A stretch of 64,000 bases of DNA from Filibacter tadaridae (lineage in GTDB: Bacteria; Bacillota; Bacilli; Bacillales_A; Planococcaceae). The notes beneath the pieces were generated by a model. That model was not told the origin of the DNA and made no database searches. It saw only the letters and a program-made list of their open reading frames with translations. Where the stretch lies: NCBI RefSeq assembly GCF_900609045.1, contig NZ_UXAV01000045.1:1-64000 (forward strand). The letters run 5' to 3'. Of the stretch, positions 43,399 to 52,880 are shown piece after piece; the first letter of the stretch is position 1; each line of letters begins with the position of its first letter. A program made the position numbers and the translations under genes.

Positions 43399-44766
43399 AT
43401 GTCAGTCGTTTACAAAGGGGAAATTGCAAAAACTAGAAGTACAGTATGGAAGTTTCTACTACCTTCTTTGATTGGGGTTTTACTGTTTCTTGTACCCATC
43501 AAAGTGAATGATGAATTTACAATTGGCGTAGGGGTTCTTGCCACTTACCTGACAGACAACTTCGGTAATTGGATTCCTCAATTTATCTTGATCATCCTGG
43601 GATTCACTGTCATCATGAGCTTACTTACAGTAACGATAAAACCTAAATTCATAGTGGAAAATGCTTTTCTGAAGAATCTATTCCTTGTGGGTCCACTTAA
43701 CATTTCAATGCGCATTATCGGTTTTGGCGTTGGAGTCATGGCATACTATCAAATCGGACCTGAATTTATATCCTCCCGCACTACGGGTGGAGTCGTTCTG
43801 TATGATTTAGCACCTGTTCTACTTACTTGGTTCCTTTTTGCTGGAATTTTGCTTCCTCTTCTAGTGGAGTTCGGACTAATGGAGTTCATAGGATCTTTAG
43901 TGAAAAATATCATGCGTCCATTATTTACGTTACCCGGTCGTTCAGCTGTAGACTGTATGGCGTCATGGATGGGTGCTGGAACAGTTGGCGTCCTTGTAAC
44001 CATGAAACAGTATGACGAAGGTTACTATTCAAAACGTGAGGCAGCTGTCATTGCAACAACATTTTCGATTGCTTCCGTCGCCTTCTCACTTGTAGTTGCG
44101 AATATTGTTGATCTTGGTCATCTGTTCATCCCATTCTATTTGACGGTGTCAGCGGCAAGCTTTGTTGCGGCGATAATCATGCCGCGTATCAAACCTCTAT
44201 CAAACAAACTGGATACGTACTATGAACCAGTCGGTCAACAAATTGACGAAACTCAACCTGAGGGAATTTCGAATATTAAATGGGGCTGGCAGCAAGCACT
44301 TGAAAAAGCACATACGGCCAAAAGTCCAAAACGTCTCATTCAGGATGGCGTTGAAACAGTACTCGATATTTGGCTCGGACTGATTCCGCTTGTTATGAGT
44401 TTGGGGGCAATCGCACTTATTATCGCTGAATTCACTCCTTTCTTCAATATTATTTCATATCCTTTAGTACCCATTTTGGAATGGATGCAGCTTCCTGAAG
44501 CAGCAAGCGCCGCCCCTACAATGCTCGTCGGATTTGCTGATATGTTCCTGCCTTCTGTAATAGCTGGCGGCATAGACGCAGAGATTACAAGATTTGTAGC
44601 TGCTGCATTATCACTTACACAACTTGTCTACATGTCTGAAATTGGAATACTAATCTTACGCTCGAACATTCCAGTTAATTTTCTTGAACTATTCATCATC
44701 TTTATCCAACGTACAATTATCACTTTACCGATTATCGTGTTAATTGCACACTTTATTGTATTCTAA
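43399..44766 (+). CDS. YjiH-family nucleoside-recognition (GATE) membrane transporter
   Basis: A 455-residue protein with about ten to twelve hydrophobic helices. The GATE-type segments VDCMASWMGAGTVGVLVTMKQYDEGYYSKREAAVIATTFS and AAPTMLVGFADMFLPSVIAGG place it with YjiH. Transport is inferred from the fold; the substrate is unknown. It is co-transcribed with the aminotransferase upstream, suggesting uptake or export of an amino compound used by that enzyme. Ends at the terminator shared with hisC. Confidence 0.78.
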   Translation: MSVVYKGEIAKTRSTVWKFLLPSLIGVLLFLVPIKVNDEFTIGVGVLATYLTDNFGNWIPQFILIILGFTVIMSLLTVTIKPKFIVENAFLKNLFLVGPLNISMRIIGFGVGVMAYYQIGPEFISSRTTGGVVLYDLAPVLLTWFLFAGILLPLLVEFGLMEFIGSLVKNIMRPLFTLPGRSAVDCMASWMGAGTVGVLVTMKQYDEGYYSKREAAVIATTFSIASVAFSLVVANIVDLGHLFIPFYLTVSAASFVAAIIMPRIKPLSNKLDTYYEPVGQQIDETQPEGISNIKWGWQQALEKAHTAKSPKRLIQDGVETVLDIWLGLIPLVMSLGAIALIIAEFTPFFNIISYPLVPILEWMQLPEAASAAPTMLVGFADMFLPSVIAGGIDAEITRFVAAALSLTQLVYMSEIGILILRSNIPVNFLELFIIFIQRTIITLPIIVLIAHFIVF

Positions 44767-44782
44767 AAGCATTAACTAAAAT

Positions 44783-44826
44783 TAAAGACCTGTAAATCCT
44801 TTCATAAAAGGATTTACAGGTCTTTA
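44783..44826. terminator. Bidirectional terminator, yjiH-like versus his operon
   Basis: About 20-bp inverted repeat (TAAAGACCTGTAAATCC arm and its complement) with a short loop. Its right end overlaps the hisC stop codon. Confidence 0.85.
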
Positions 44827-45882
44827 TATAATTTCTTTCAACTTTTCAACCAGCTTTCCCATCTGTTCATCTGTTCCGATTGTAATGCGTAGATAGTTAT
44901 CAATTGGCGGCTTATTGAAGTGTCTGACGATAATGCCTGCTTCCTTCAATTGTCCGTAAATCATTTCTGCTGGCACGGTGGCATGCGTTACGAATAAGAA
45001 GTTTGCTTGCGATGGAAGAATGTTGAAACCAAGCGTTGTTAACATGTCACTCGTTTTTTGGCGCGTTTTGATGATCATTTCAGTTGTTTTTTTGAAATAT
45101 ACTTGATCTTCCAATGCCGCCTTCGCACCTACTAATGCCAAACGATCCAGCGTATACGAGTTGAACGAGTCTTTGATGCGCACTAATGCGTCTATTAGTG
45201 TTTTGTTGCCCAATGCAAAACCGACACGCAAACCGGCCAGTGAGCGTGATTTGGATGTTGTTTGAATAACTAGTAGATTGTCATATTTAGCAACCAATTC
45301 GATTGCAGAGCCCGATGCGAAATCGATATAAGCTTCATCAATAATAACAACTTGGTCGGGGTTGTTTTGTATAATCGCTTCGATTTGATCTAATTCTTTG
45401 TAAAGGCTAGTTGGTGCGTTTGGATTTGGTAAAATGACGCCGCCTTCGGATTGATAAAAACGCTTGATTGGTACTGAAAAATCTTCATGCAGGGGTATCT
45501 CTTCAAAAGGTATGTCAAATAACTTTGCATAGACTGGATAAAAACTATAAGTGACGGATGGAAAGCGAATTTTCTTTCCAGGTTCAAAAAATGCCATGAA
45601 CGAAAATGCCAACACTTCGTCCGATCCATTCCCTACGAAAACTTCTTCTGGTGCTAATCCATAAACTTGACCAATCTTTTGACACAGCTCATTTGCCGTA
45701 GGAGAAGGATAGAGTTGCAGCCCCCGTTCCATTTCCTTGCTGATTGCAGTAATCACAGCAGGACTTGGAGGATAAGGGTTTTCGTTTGTATTCAACTTTA
45801 TACTATCTTGTCGGCTGACTTGTTCTCCAGGGATATACGGTTCTGTCCGCTTTGCCATGCTGCTCCAAAACTTACTCAACAC
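44824..45882 (-). CDS. hisC: Histidinol-phosphate aminotransferase
   Basis: PLP enzyme converting imidazole acetol phosphate to histidinol phosphate, 352 residues. [12 protein letters not shown] (about 31-42), [22 protein letters not shown] and [16 protein letters not shown] with the Schiff-base Lys are intact. It is the last gene of the his operon; in B. subtilis hisC lies in the trp operon instead. The GTG at 45882 overlaps the hisIE stop and has AAAGGAAG upstream. An ATG eight codons in (45858) with GGAG 4-5 bp upstream is a possible alternative. Confidence 0.92.
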   Translation of the reverse strand: MLSKFWSSMAKRTEPYIPGEQVSRQDSIKLNTNENPYPPSPAVITAISKEMERGLQLYPSPTANELCQKIGQVYGLAPEEVFVGNGSDEVLAFSFMAFFEPGKKIRFPSVTYSFYPVYAKLFDIPFEEIPLHEDFSVPIKRFYQSEGGVILPNPNAPTSLYKELDQIEAIIQNNPDQVVIIDEAYIDFASGSAIELVAKYDNLLVIQTTSKSRSLAGLRVGFALGNKTLIDALVRIKDSFNSYTLDRLALVGAKAALEDQVYFKKTTEMIIKTRQKTSDMLTTLGFNILPSQANFLFVTHATVPAEMIYGQLKEAGIIVRHFNKPPIDNYLRITIGTDEQMGKLVEKLKEII

Positions 45883-46513
45883 GCAATACTTCCTTTTTTG
45901 GACGTCTAGTTCGCAATACTGTTTTCACATCATCGATGGTCACTTCCATTAGTTCCATCAGGACAAGTGTGTGATAGGTCAAATCAGCAAGTTCATTCGC
46001 CAACTCTTCCTTATCATTATTCTTCGCACCAATTAGTACTTCCGTTGCTTCTTCCCCCACCTTTTTTAAAATCTTATCGATTCCTTCACGATATAAATAG
46101 GTTGTATAAGAACCTTCTACTGGGTTTACACGCCGTTCCTTTATCTCATCTGCAACTTCATAAATCACTTCACGAATGGATGCCTTCCCTTCGAAAACTG
46201 TGTTGAAAAAGCAGTTCTGTTCGCCCGTGTGGCAGGCGGGTCCCATTGGCTCGACTTGTACTAAAAGTGTGTCTTGATCGCAATCCAGTGCTAGCCGTTT
46301 AACGCGTTGTCGGTTACCGGACGTTTCGCCTTTATGCCACAGTCCTTGTCTAGATCTACTGTAAAACCATGTTTCTTGTTCTTCGATTGTCATTTGCAGC
46401 GCTTCCCGGTTCATGTAGGCAAGCATCAATACCTCCCCAGTCCGTGCATCCTGGACAATAGCAGGAATGAGTCCATTACTATCAAAAGAAATTGCGTTAA
46501 TGTCAATTGTCAT
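45872..46513 (-). CDS. hisI: Bifunctional PRA-cyclohydrolase / PRA-pyrophosphatase
   Basis: HisIE, about 213 residues, covering steps 2 and 3 of histidine synthesis. The HisI half has [19 protein letters not shown] and the metal-binding CDQDTLL and [12 protein letters not shown] segments. The HisE half (about 118-213) has [14 protein letters not shown] and [16 protein letters not shown] 46513 with AGGTGAT upstream is preferred over the GTG at 46519. It lies 13 bp after hisF and its stop overlaps the hisC start. Confidence 0.93.
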   Translation of the reverse strand: MTIDINAISFDSNGLIPAIVQDARTGEVLMLAYMNREALQMTIEEQETWFYSRSRQGLWHKGETSGNRQRVKRLALDCDQDTLLVQVEPMGPACHTGEQNCFFNTVFEGKASIREVIYEVADEIKERRVNPVEGSYTTYLYREGIDKILKKVGEEATEVLIGAKNNDKEELANELADLTYHTLVLMELMEVTIDDVKTVLRTRRPKKEVLRVE

Positions 46514-46526
46514 CGTCACTCATCAC

Positions 46527-47279
46527 CTAACTGCGTATTTTTTGTTCGACTAAATAGTCCTTCAAACCATGAATAGTCATCGTTTCGTAATGGAAGACAG
46601 ATGCTGCAAGTGCGGCACTTGCTTTTCCTTCCGTCAAAACGGTATGGAAGTCTTCCAGTGTACCCGCACCGCCACTGGCGATAATCGGAATGTCAACCGC
46701 TTCAGCCATTGCCCGGTTCAACGCGATATTGTAGCCGGCTTTGACACCGTCTTGATCGATGCTATTGACGACGATTTCCCCCGCACCGAGTTTTTCACCT
46801 TTTTTCGCCCATTCGATTGCGTCGATTGCCGTGTCTTCCATTCCGCCTTTTGCAAAAACTGACCATTTGGAAGGGGCCACTTCACTGACATCCATCGATA
46901 AAATGATACGTTCAGAACCGAACCGTTTTGCTGCCTCTTCAATTAATAATGGATTCGTTAAAGCAGCGCTATTAATCGACACTTTGTCTCCGCCTACATT
47001 GAAAATCGCTTCAATATCTTTAATCGTCCGGATACCCCCACCGACAATGAACGGTACTGGTACTACTTCCGCAATTTCTTTTATTAAATCAAGAAACAGT
47101 GCACGATTCTTCATCGAAGCAGATATATCATAGAAAACAAGTTCATCCGCACCGTCCGCAACATATTTCTTTGCAAGCGTAAGTGGATCCGCAATTTCTT
47201 GAACGTCCAGAAAATTTTTCCCTTTCACCACCTTTTTGTTATCGATATCTAAACATGGAATGATTCTTTTGGTCGTCAT
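46527..47279 (-). CDS. hisF: Imidazole glycerol phosphate synthase cyclase subunit
   Basis: A 250-residue half-barrel enzyme joining PRFAR and ammonia to give imidazole glycerol phosphate and AICAR. The catalytic Asps (D11 in IIPCLDI and the Asp of ILSMDVSE near 130) and the ammonia-gate residues R5, E46, K99 and the Glu of GAGEI are conserved, as are VGGGIRT and IIASGGAG. It normally works with the HisH glutaminase, which is missing here. Some positions differ from common HisF (NSIDQDGVKAGYN where TSIDRDGTKxGYD is usual). Overlaps hisA by 4 bp. Confidence 0.93.
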   Translation of the reverse strand: MTTKRIIPCLDIDNKKVVKGKNFLDVQEIADPLTLAKKYVADGADELVFYDISASMKNRALFLDLIKEIAEVVPVPFIVGGGIRTIKDIEAIFNVGGDKVSINSAALTNPLLIEEAAKRFGSERIILSMDVSEVAPSKWSVFAKGGMEDTAIDAIEWAKKGEKLGAGEIVVNSIDQDGVKAGYNIALNRAMAEAVDIPIIASGGAGTLEDFHTVLTEGKASAALAASVFHYETMTIHGLKDYLVEQKIRS

Positions 47280-47989
47280 CTCATTTCCTCCATTACTTTT
47301 CCAAGTGATAGATTACCTTCATAGAGTGCTTTTCCAATGATTGCCCCGTACAAATCGAATTCCTTCAACCCTTCAATATCCTCTTCAGTGGATACACCGC
47401 CCGATGCGACAATAGCAATCGAAGAAGCTTCATTCATCATTTTAAGCTCGGCAAAATTAGGGCCTTGTAACATGCCATCTTTCATAATGTCCGTGTAAAT
47501 GACTGTTTGAACACCGATTTCTTCCAATTCTCGTAATAAGTCAATTGCTTTCACTTTACTCGTTTTTGTCCAGCCATCTGTTGCGACATATCCGTTTCGA
47601 GCATCGATTGAAACAGCTATTTTCCCGCCGTATTTCTCAACTGATTTTGTTAGGAATTGCTGATCTTGAATGGCTGCGGTTCCGATAATGACACGATTGA
47701 CGCCATTTTCAATGTGAATATCGACATGATCCATCGTGCGGATTCCACCTCCAACCTGTACAGGTACTGACACCGCCCGTATAATTTCTGCGATGGCTTC
47801 CTGATTTAAAGACTTACCTGTTTTTGCTGCATCCAAATCGACTATATGGATGTATGTAGCACCCTGCTTCTCCCATTCCAACGCCATTGTCGCCGGGGAA
47901 TCATTGTAGATGATCTCCCGCCCATAGTCACCTTGTATAAGACGAACACATTTCCCACCACGTATATCGATTGCTGGAAATAAAATCAT
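47276..47989 (-). CDS. hisA: ProFAR isomerase
   Basis: A 237-residue TIM-barrel isomerase of histidine step 4. FPAIDIRGGKCVRL with the catalytic Asp8, VPVQVGGGIRTMDHVD and the second Asp in IYTDIMKDGML (about 164-174) are conserved. It starts 14 bp after the hisB stop, at the position where hisH would normally lie, and its stop overlaps the hisF start by 4 bp. There is no remnant of hisH in between. Confidence 0.94.
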   Translation of the reverse strand: MILFPAIDIRGGKCVRLIQGDYGREIIYNDSPATMALEWEKQGATYIHIVDLDAAKTGKSLNQEAIAEIIRAVSVPVQVGGGIRTMDHVDIHIENGVNRVIIGTAAIQDQQFLTKSVEKYGGKIAVSIDARNGYVATDGWTKTSKVKAIDLLRELEEIGVQTVIYTDIMKDGMLQGPNFAELKMMNEASSIAIVASGGVSTEEDIEGLKEFDLYGAIIGKALYEGNLSLGKVMEEMR

Positions 47990-48003
47990 GCCAACTCCCC
48001 CTT

Positions 48004-48594
48004 TTACAGTATCCCCTTTGTTGAAGGTATCCCTTTCACATCCGGGTCAATAACACTTGCCAATCGCAATGCACGGCCAAATCCTTTGAAAATTGCTTCT
48101 ATCATATGGTGACTGTTTTTCCCGTAGTTCAGATTGATATGCAATGTCACTTTTGCGTGGCTAACAAATGCACGGAAAAACTCTTCCACTAACTCTGTAT
48201 CAAAATCCCCAACCTTCTCTTTCAACCCTTCAACATTATAAACTAAAAACGGTCGTCCACTAATATCTAGTGAAACAGTCGATAACGCCTCGTCCATCGG
48301 TGTTGAGACCGTTGCGTAACGTTCAATTCCTTCCTTTGTTCCGATACTTCCATTGAACGCTTGCCCAAGCACAATGCCGATATCTTCAACCGTATGGTGC
48401 TGATCGACTTCAATATCGCCATTGCATTCGACCGTTAAATCGAATCGACCATGTTTTGTGAATAAGGTCAGCATATGATCAAGAAAACCAAGGCCGGTAT
48501 GGATAGCTGTCTGCCCACTACCATCGATTGAAAACTCCATTTCAATGGCTGTCTCTTCCGTCCGTCTTACAACTGATTCACTGCGCATTCCCAT
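48004..48594 (-). CDS. hisB: Imidazole glycerol phosphate dehydratase
   Basis: A 196-residue monofunctional dehydratase. The Mn-binding repeats GFLDHMLTLFTKHGRFDL and HHTVEDIGIVLGQAF occur in the first half, HAKVTLHINLNYGKNSHHMIEAIFKGFGRAL in the second. It overlaps the hisD end by 17 bp, so translation is coupled. No fused phosphatase domain is present; the phosphatase is the divergent hisJ. Confidence 0.94.
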   Translation of the reverse strand: MGMRSESVVRRTEETAIEMEFSIDGSGQTAIHTGLGFLDHMLTLFTKHGRFDLTVECNGDIEVDQHHTVEDIGIVLGQAFNGSIGTKEGIERYATVSTPMDEALSTVSLDISGRPFLVYNVEGLKEKVGDFDTELVEEFFRAFVSHAKVTLHINLNYGKNSHHMIEAIFKGFGRALRLASVIDPDVKGIPSTKGIL

Positions 48595-49861
48595 CCACCT
48601 TTCTCACCCTTATGGAATTTGCATGAGCTGTTAACCTTTCCGCTTCTGCAAGTGTAATGATTGCATCTGTCACACTTTCCAATGCCTGTGCTGAGTACTG
48701 AATGACGCTTGACTTTTTCATGAAATCATAGACACCGAGTGGTGAAGAAAATCGAGCAGTGCCACTTGTCGGCAACGTATGATTTGGACCCGCCATATAA
48801 TCACCCAATACTTCAGGAGAATAATTCCCAATGAATATCGCACCCGCGTTTTGGATGAACCGGAGCTGGTCCAAGGGATTGTCAATCATCAGCTGTAGAT
48901 GTTCGGGAGCCAACTCATTCACTAACTCAAATGCTTCCGCTAGCGCATTAACAACGATGATTCTTCCGTTATCAGTTATCGATTTTTCAATAACATCCAT
49001 TCTGTCCACTGACTTCATCTGCTGCTCTATTTCGTCCTTCAAAGACTCTGCAAATTCCTTACTTGTTGTAATACAAATTGCAGTCGCTCGTTCATCATGC
49101 TCAGCTTGCGATAAAAGGTCGGCGGCGACGAAACGAGGTACAGCACTATCATCTGCCAAGACGCAGATTTCACTCGGACCTGCTATCATATCAATCGCAA
49201 CATCACCGAAAACCCACTTTTTTGCACGGGCAACATAGACATTCCCGGGCCCAACAATCTTCACGACTTTTTGGACTGTTTCCGTACCGTACGCCAGGGC
49301 AGCAATCGCCTGTGCCCCGCCCACTTTATAAACAACATTAACCCCGGTCTCCATGGCCGCTACAAGTACGTGTGGGTCCACTTTACCGTCCCGCCGTGGA
49401 GGGGTTGTGATTGCAATCTTTTTTACGCCTGCAATTTTTGCCGGGATAACATTCATTAAAACAGTTGACGGATAAGATGCCTTCCCGCCCGGTACATACA
49501 CCCCGACACTTTCCATCGGAGTCACCTTTTGTCCGAGTAAAATACCGTCGTCACTTGTTGTAAACCACGATTGCTCTTTTTGCACTTCATGAAAAGCTTG
49601 AATATTTCTCATCGCTCTTCTTAATGAATCAATGAATGGCTGCGTAACAAGAGCTTGTGCTTCTTCGAATTCTTCCTCTGAAACTTTTATTTCCGCCAAA
49701 CGAATACCATCGAACTGTTCCGTATAAGTACGCAACTCATTATCACCATCTTTTTGAACATGTCTAATTATTTCAAGTACAGTTTGGTCTACATCCACAT
49801 CATCTCTTATGTTCTTCCTTTTCTTTTCATCTCTAAATTGTTCAATCGTTACAATTCTCAC
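48578..49861 (-). CDS. hisD: Histidinol dehydrogenase
   Basis: A 427-residue NAD- and Zn-dependent enzyme for the last two steps. VGVYVPGGKASYPSTVLMN, VGGAQAIAALAYGTETV, GPGNVYVARAKKWVFG, AGPSEICVLAD, LLSQAEHDERA, ELAPEHLQLM and GPNHTLPTSGTARFSSPL hold the NAD, Zn and catalytic Glu-His residues. It follows hisG by 6 bp. Confidence 0.95.
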   Translation of the reverse strand: MRIVTIEQFRDEKKRKNIRDDVDVDQTVLEIIRHVQKDGDNELRTYTEQFDGIRLAEIKVSEEEFEEAQALVTQPFIDSLRRAMRNIQAFHEVQKEQSWFTTSDDGILLGQKVTPMESVGVYVPGGKASYPSTVLMNVIPAKIAGVKKIAITTPPRRDGKVDPHVLVAAMETGVNVVYKVGGAQAIAALAYGTETVQKVVKIVGPGNVYVARAKKWVFGDVAIDMIAGPSEICVLADDSAVPRFVAADLLSQAEHDERATAICITTSKEFAESLKDEIEQQMKSVDRMDVIEKSITDNGRIIVVNALAEAFELVNELAPEHLQLMIDNPLDQLRFIQNAGAIFIGNYSPEVLGDYMAGPNHTLPTSGTARFSSPLGVYDFMKKSSVIQYSAQALESVTDAIITLAEAERLTAHANSIRVRKVDGNAQ

Positions 49862-49867
49862 TACTTA

Positions 49868-50494
49868 TCACTCCAATACGCCTTTTAAACTCTTGATGGA
49901 TTGCTGGATTTGAATGGTCTTCGTAGCAAAACTTGCTTTGTTGACGATAAGTCTGGCACTGACGTCCGCAATCGTCTCTAAAATGACTAACCCATTCTCT
50001 TTTAACGTGCTTCCCGTTTCTACGATATCGACAATAACATCTGACATTCCAATAAGCGGCGCTAACTCAATCGAACCATTCAATTTAATCAGTTCGGTCC
50101 GAATACCCTTTTCCACAAAAAACCTTTCTGCAATCGAAGGGTATTTCGTTGCAACAGTTATTACTTTGTCTTTTTCCGGCTGTTTCCCCTCGAAGCCAGC
50201 TACGACAATCTGACATTTCGCGACCTTGAAATCGAGTAATTCATAGACGTTCGGTTGTTCCTCCATAATTGTGTCTTTCCCAACGATTCCAATATCCGCC
50301 GCTCCTTTTTCCACATAAGTCGGTACATCGACCGCCTTGACAAACAGTAATTTAATAGTTCCGTCTTCGGAGTTTAGAACAAGCTTCCTACATGTAGCAT
50401 GAAAATCTGGAAACTGGATTCCTGCCTTCGCCAATAACTCCATCATTCGATCTGCAGTACGTCCTTTTGCTAGAGCTAACGTTACAGCACACAA
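49868..50494 (-). CDS. hisG: ATP phosphoribosyltransferase, short form
   Basis: A 208-residue catalytic subunit for the first committed step. It lacks the C-terminal ACT-like regulatory domain, so it needs HisZ. [37 protein letters not shown]-like segment and [16 protein letters not shown] (PRPP loop) are recognisable. The start is TTG at 50494, overlapping the hisZ end by 13 bp, with GGGGGA upstream. Confidence 0.94.
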   Translation of the reverse strand: [208 protein letters not shown]

Positions 50495-51732
50495 TTATAG
50501 GTCCCCCTTTCTTCTTCCAATAGCCGTACAACTTCACTACTATTCACGAAAGGTGTTTTCTTCTCTTGGTAAAGAAGAGAATGGCTTGCTTCTTCAAGAT
50601 ATATTGTGCATGTACTCTGTTGGTGATTAAATACCTTTTTCTGCGAAGGTAATGACAATACCCTATAGTTCTGGTCTCGTAATTCATTTGCAAGTTGGAT
50701 GGACTGGCTAATACAAGCGGAGTCATAAATAATCTTCGCGTCTAGTTGAATGGGCGATTCCACTAGTCGGTTTGCCGAAGCTTCAATAAGCGAATCGATT
50801 TCGCAGGCGAATCCAATCGCGGGAATTTCCGCTTCAAATTCATTGCCAAGTTGGTCATATCTACCGCCCATTAATACCGGTTTTCCTATGTGCTCTACAA
50901 AGCCTTGGAAGATAATACCCGAGTAATACCCCATATGATTGATGAGCCCTAAATCTAAGACAAGGTAATCCTCCAACCCATACAATTTCAGAAGTTCAAC
51001 CACTTTTGCCAAATGCTCAAGTTTATTTTTCAAATTGGGTGTAAAAGCAATTTCTGCTGCCCTATATTGAACTTCTTCCGGTTTTCCATAAAGAAAAGGT
51101 ATCATCATAATGGCTTTCTTCACTTTTTCTCCGATTGGTAAATCCAGGATAAAGGATTCGATTTCAGTTACATTTTTTGCTTGAATCATTTTAGTAAGCA
51201 TTTTTACTTGTGTCGCTGTTAAATTCATCTCCGAAATTAATTCATTAAAGAATCCTGCATGACCTATTTCGATTTTACAATCTTGTAGCCCTAGATCCGT
51301 TACTGTTTGGCAAGAGAGTGCGATAACTTCCGCATCGGCTTCAGGGGAACTCACACCAAAGTATTCCACACCTGCTTGCGTTCTTTGACTATTCCCCTGA
51401 CCATCAAAAGTTTGACGAAATACATCTTGCACGTAAAAGTAGCGATACTCGTTTCGTAGCTCAGAAATTCCAGCTGCCAGTTGTCGTGTAATCGGTATTG
51501 TCACATCTGGCCGCAACACTAACACCTGCCCCGTACCATCAATTACTTTCATCATTTCATTTTGATGAATTGAACTTGTCACCTTCGTATACAAATCGTA
51601 TTGTTCGAACATTGGTGTTTGGATACGCGTGTAGCCATATGTCATAAATCGTTTGCTGATCGTGAGAATAATCTGCTCGTATTTTTGATAGTCAATGAGA
51701 TTCTCATCATTCAATCGATAATCCGTATACAT
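50482..51732 (-). CDS. hisZ: ATP phosphoribosyltransferase regulatory subunit
   Basis: A 416-residue HisRS-paralogue that activates short HisG and mediates histidine feedback. Class II synthetase motifs remain (LRPDVTIPITRQLAAG, YRYFYVQDVFR, QAGVEYFGV), while the anticodon-binding domain is replaced by a short divergent tail. First gene of the his operon, with AAGGGGG about 10 bp before the ATG. Transcribed from the promoter at 51787-51815. Confidence 0.92.
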   Translation of the reverse strand: MYTDYRLNDENLIDYQKYEQIILTISKRFMTYGYTRIQTPMFEQYDLYTKVTSSIHQNEMMKVIDGTGQVLVLRPDVTIPITRQLAAGISELRNEYRYFYVQDVFRQTFDGQGNSQRTQAGVEYFGVSSPEADAEVIALSCQTVTDLGLQDCKIEIGHAGFFNELISEMNLTATQVKMLTKMIQAKNVTEIESFILDLPIGEKVKKAIMMIPFLYGKPEEVQYRAAEIAFTPNLKNKLEHLAKVVELLKLYGLEDYLVLDLGLINHMGYYSGIIFQGFVEHIGKPVLMGGRYDQLGNEFEAEIPAIGFACEIDSLIEASANRLVESPIQLDAKIIYDSACISQSIQLANELRDQNYRVLSLPSQKKVFNHQQSTCTIYLEEASHSLLYQEKKTPFVNSSEVVRLLEEERGTYNCVL

Positions 51733-51781
51733 TATTCGATTAGCCCCCTTATACTTTAACGCTTTACCATGATGAAGTTAA

Positions 51782-51815
51782 TTAATACTATAAATGTATT
51801 ACTGTATAATGTCAA
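51782..51815. promoter_or_regulatory. Overlapping divergent hisZ and hisJ promoters with an inverted repeat
   Basis: hisZ (minus): -35 TTGACA at 51810-51815, 17-bp spacer, -10 TATAGT at 51787-51792. hisJ (plus): -35 TTAATA at 51782-51787, 17-bp spacer, -10 TATAAT at 51805-51810. Each -10 box touches the other's -35 box. The inverted repeat TAATAC/GTATTA (51783-51788 with 51796-51801) sits in the shared spacer. Confidence 0.7.
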
Positions 51816-51834
51816 TAGAAGGAGTGGATTTAAA

Positions 51835-52632
51835 ATGTTTGACTATCATATGCATAGCCATTTTTCGGCGGATTGTTCAATTTCAACAGAGAAAATGGTT
51901 ATTGGAGCGATTGAAAAAGGAATGGAAGAAATCTGTTTCACAGAGCATATCGATTACGATTATCCAGATGAATCAATTGTTTTTGAGTTCGATTTGCATG
52001 CCTACGACACTGAAATTAAAGAACTACAAAAAAAATACGCGGAACGCATCCGCATAAAAAAAGGTGTAGAGATAGGTGTGCAACCTCATCTGTTAAAACG
52101 CTATGAAGAACTGATAACTGCTGAGGCATTCGATTTTGTTATCTGCTCCATGCATACGGTTGAGAGAAAAGGGTTGCATTACGGGGATATTTTCATTGGG
52201 AAGACTGTTGAAGAAGCCTATAAGACGTATTATGATGAATTGACTTATTGTGTAAAGAATTTTAATCAATACAATGTACTTGGCCATGTCAATCTTATAA
52301 AACGTTATGCGAAAGAAGAGGTCGATAATAACTTCCACACGGAGTTGCGGGAGTTATTCAACGTACTCATCCCCGCCGGCAAAGGAATCGAGTTGAATAC
52401 GTCTGGTGTTCGTTACGGGTTACCGAGTGGGTTGCCCAGTGATGATATTTTAAAACTCTACAAACAATGCGGTGGAGAAATTATAACAGTGGGATCTGAT
52501 GCGCATCGGGAAACGGATATTGCTTTTCAGTTCAAGGAATCTCTTCAACTATTACAAACTATTGGATTTAAGTACATCACTACATTTGATCAGCAAAAAC
52601 CTTCTTTCCATTCAATTGAACAATTACTTTGA
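51835..52632 (+). CDS. hisJ: Histidinol phosphatase, PHP type
   Basis: A 265-residue PHP-family metallophosphatase that dephosphorylates histidinol phosphate. The HxH motif is YHMHSHFS at 4-11; FTEHIDYDYP, GVEIGVQPH, SMHTVER and GSDAHRETDIA supply further metal ligands. It is transcribed divergently from hisZ across a 100-bp gap. Start ATG 51835 follows GAAGGAG at a slightly long spacing of 10 bp; earlier in-frame codons would be non-homologous. Confidence 0.9.
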   Translation: MFDYHMHSHFSADCSISTEKMVIGAIEKGMEEICFTEHIDYDYPDESIVFEFDLHAYDTEIKELQKKYAERIRIKKGVEIGVQPHLLKRYEELITAEAFDFVICSMHTVERKGLHYGDIFIGKTVEEAYKTYYDELTYCVKNFNQYNVLGHVNLIKRYAKEEVDNNFHTELRELFNVLIPAGKGIELNTSGVRYGLPSGLPSDDILKLYKQCGGEIITVGSDAHRETDIAFQFKESLQLLQTIGFKYITTFDQQKPSFHSIEQLL

Positions 52633-52637
52633 ACGCC

Positions 52638-52677
52638 AAAAAGAGGAGCCCTTGGTAATCATAGGACTCCTCTTTTT
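52638..52677. terminator. Terminator after hisJ
   Basis: AAAAAGAGGAG/CTCCTCTTTTT arms with a partly paired loop, bidirectional between hisJ and the small gene at 52695. Confidence 0.85.
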
Positions 52678-52694
52678 ATTTATTTTTACGCAAT

Positions 52695-52880
52695 TCACAT
52701 GGGCTTTGACTTTGTTTCTGTTTTTGCTTGTCTCGTTTTCATAATAAATGTTAAAACATTCATGAGGCAGAGTACAACAAACAATATAGCAATTCCAGTT
52801 TGATCGTTCATGAAACGGTTGTACGCAAAATAACCCATGAAAATAATAAATGCAATATCAATGTATTTGGATTTCATCAT
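52695..52880 (-). CDS. Small two-helix membrane protein, unknown
   Basis: About 61 residues with two hydrophobic segments (IDIAFIIFMGYFAY and GIAILFVVLCLMNVLTFIM) and a basic C-terminal tail. GGGGGT lies 4 bp before ATG 52880. No family recognised. Confidence 0.55.
   Translation of the reverse strand: MMKSKYIDIAFIIFMGYFAYNRFMNDQTGIAILFVVLCLMNVLTFIMKTRQAKTETKSKPM

Noticed and set aside
46759-47133. 124-residue plus-strand ORF inside hisF
   Set aside because: Antisense to hisF, no ribosome site.
48831-49238. 135-residue plus-strand ORF inside hisD
   Set aside because: Antisense to strongly conserved hisD; composition typical of a shadow frame.
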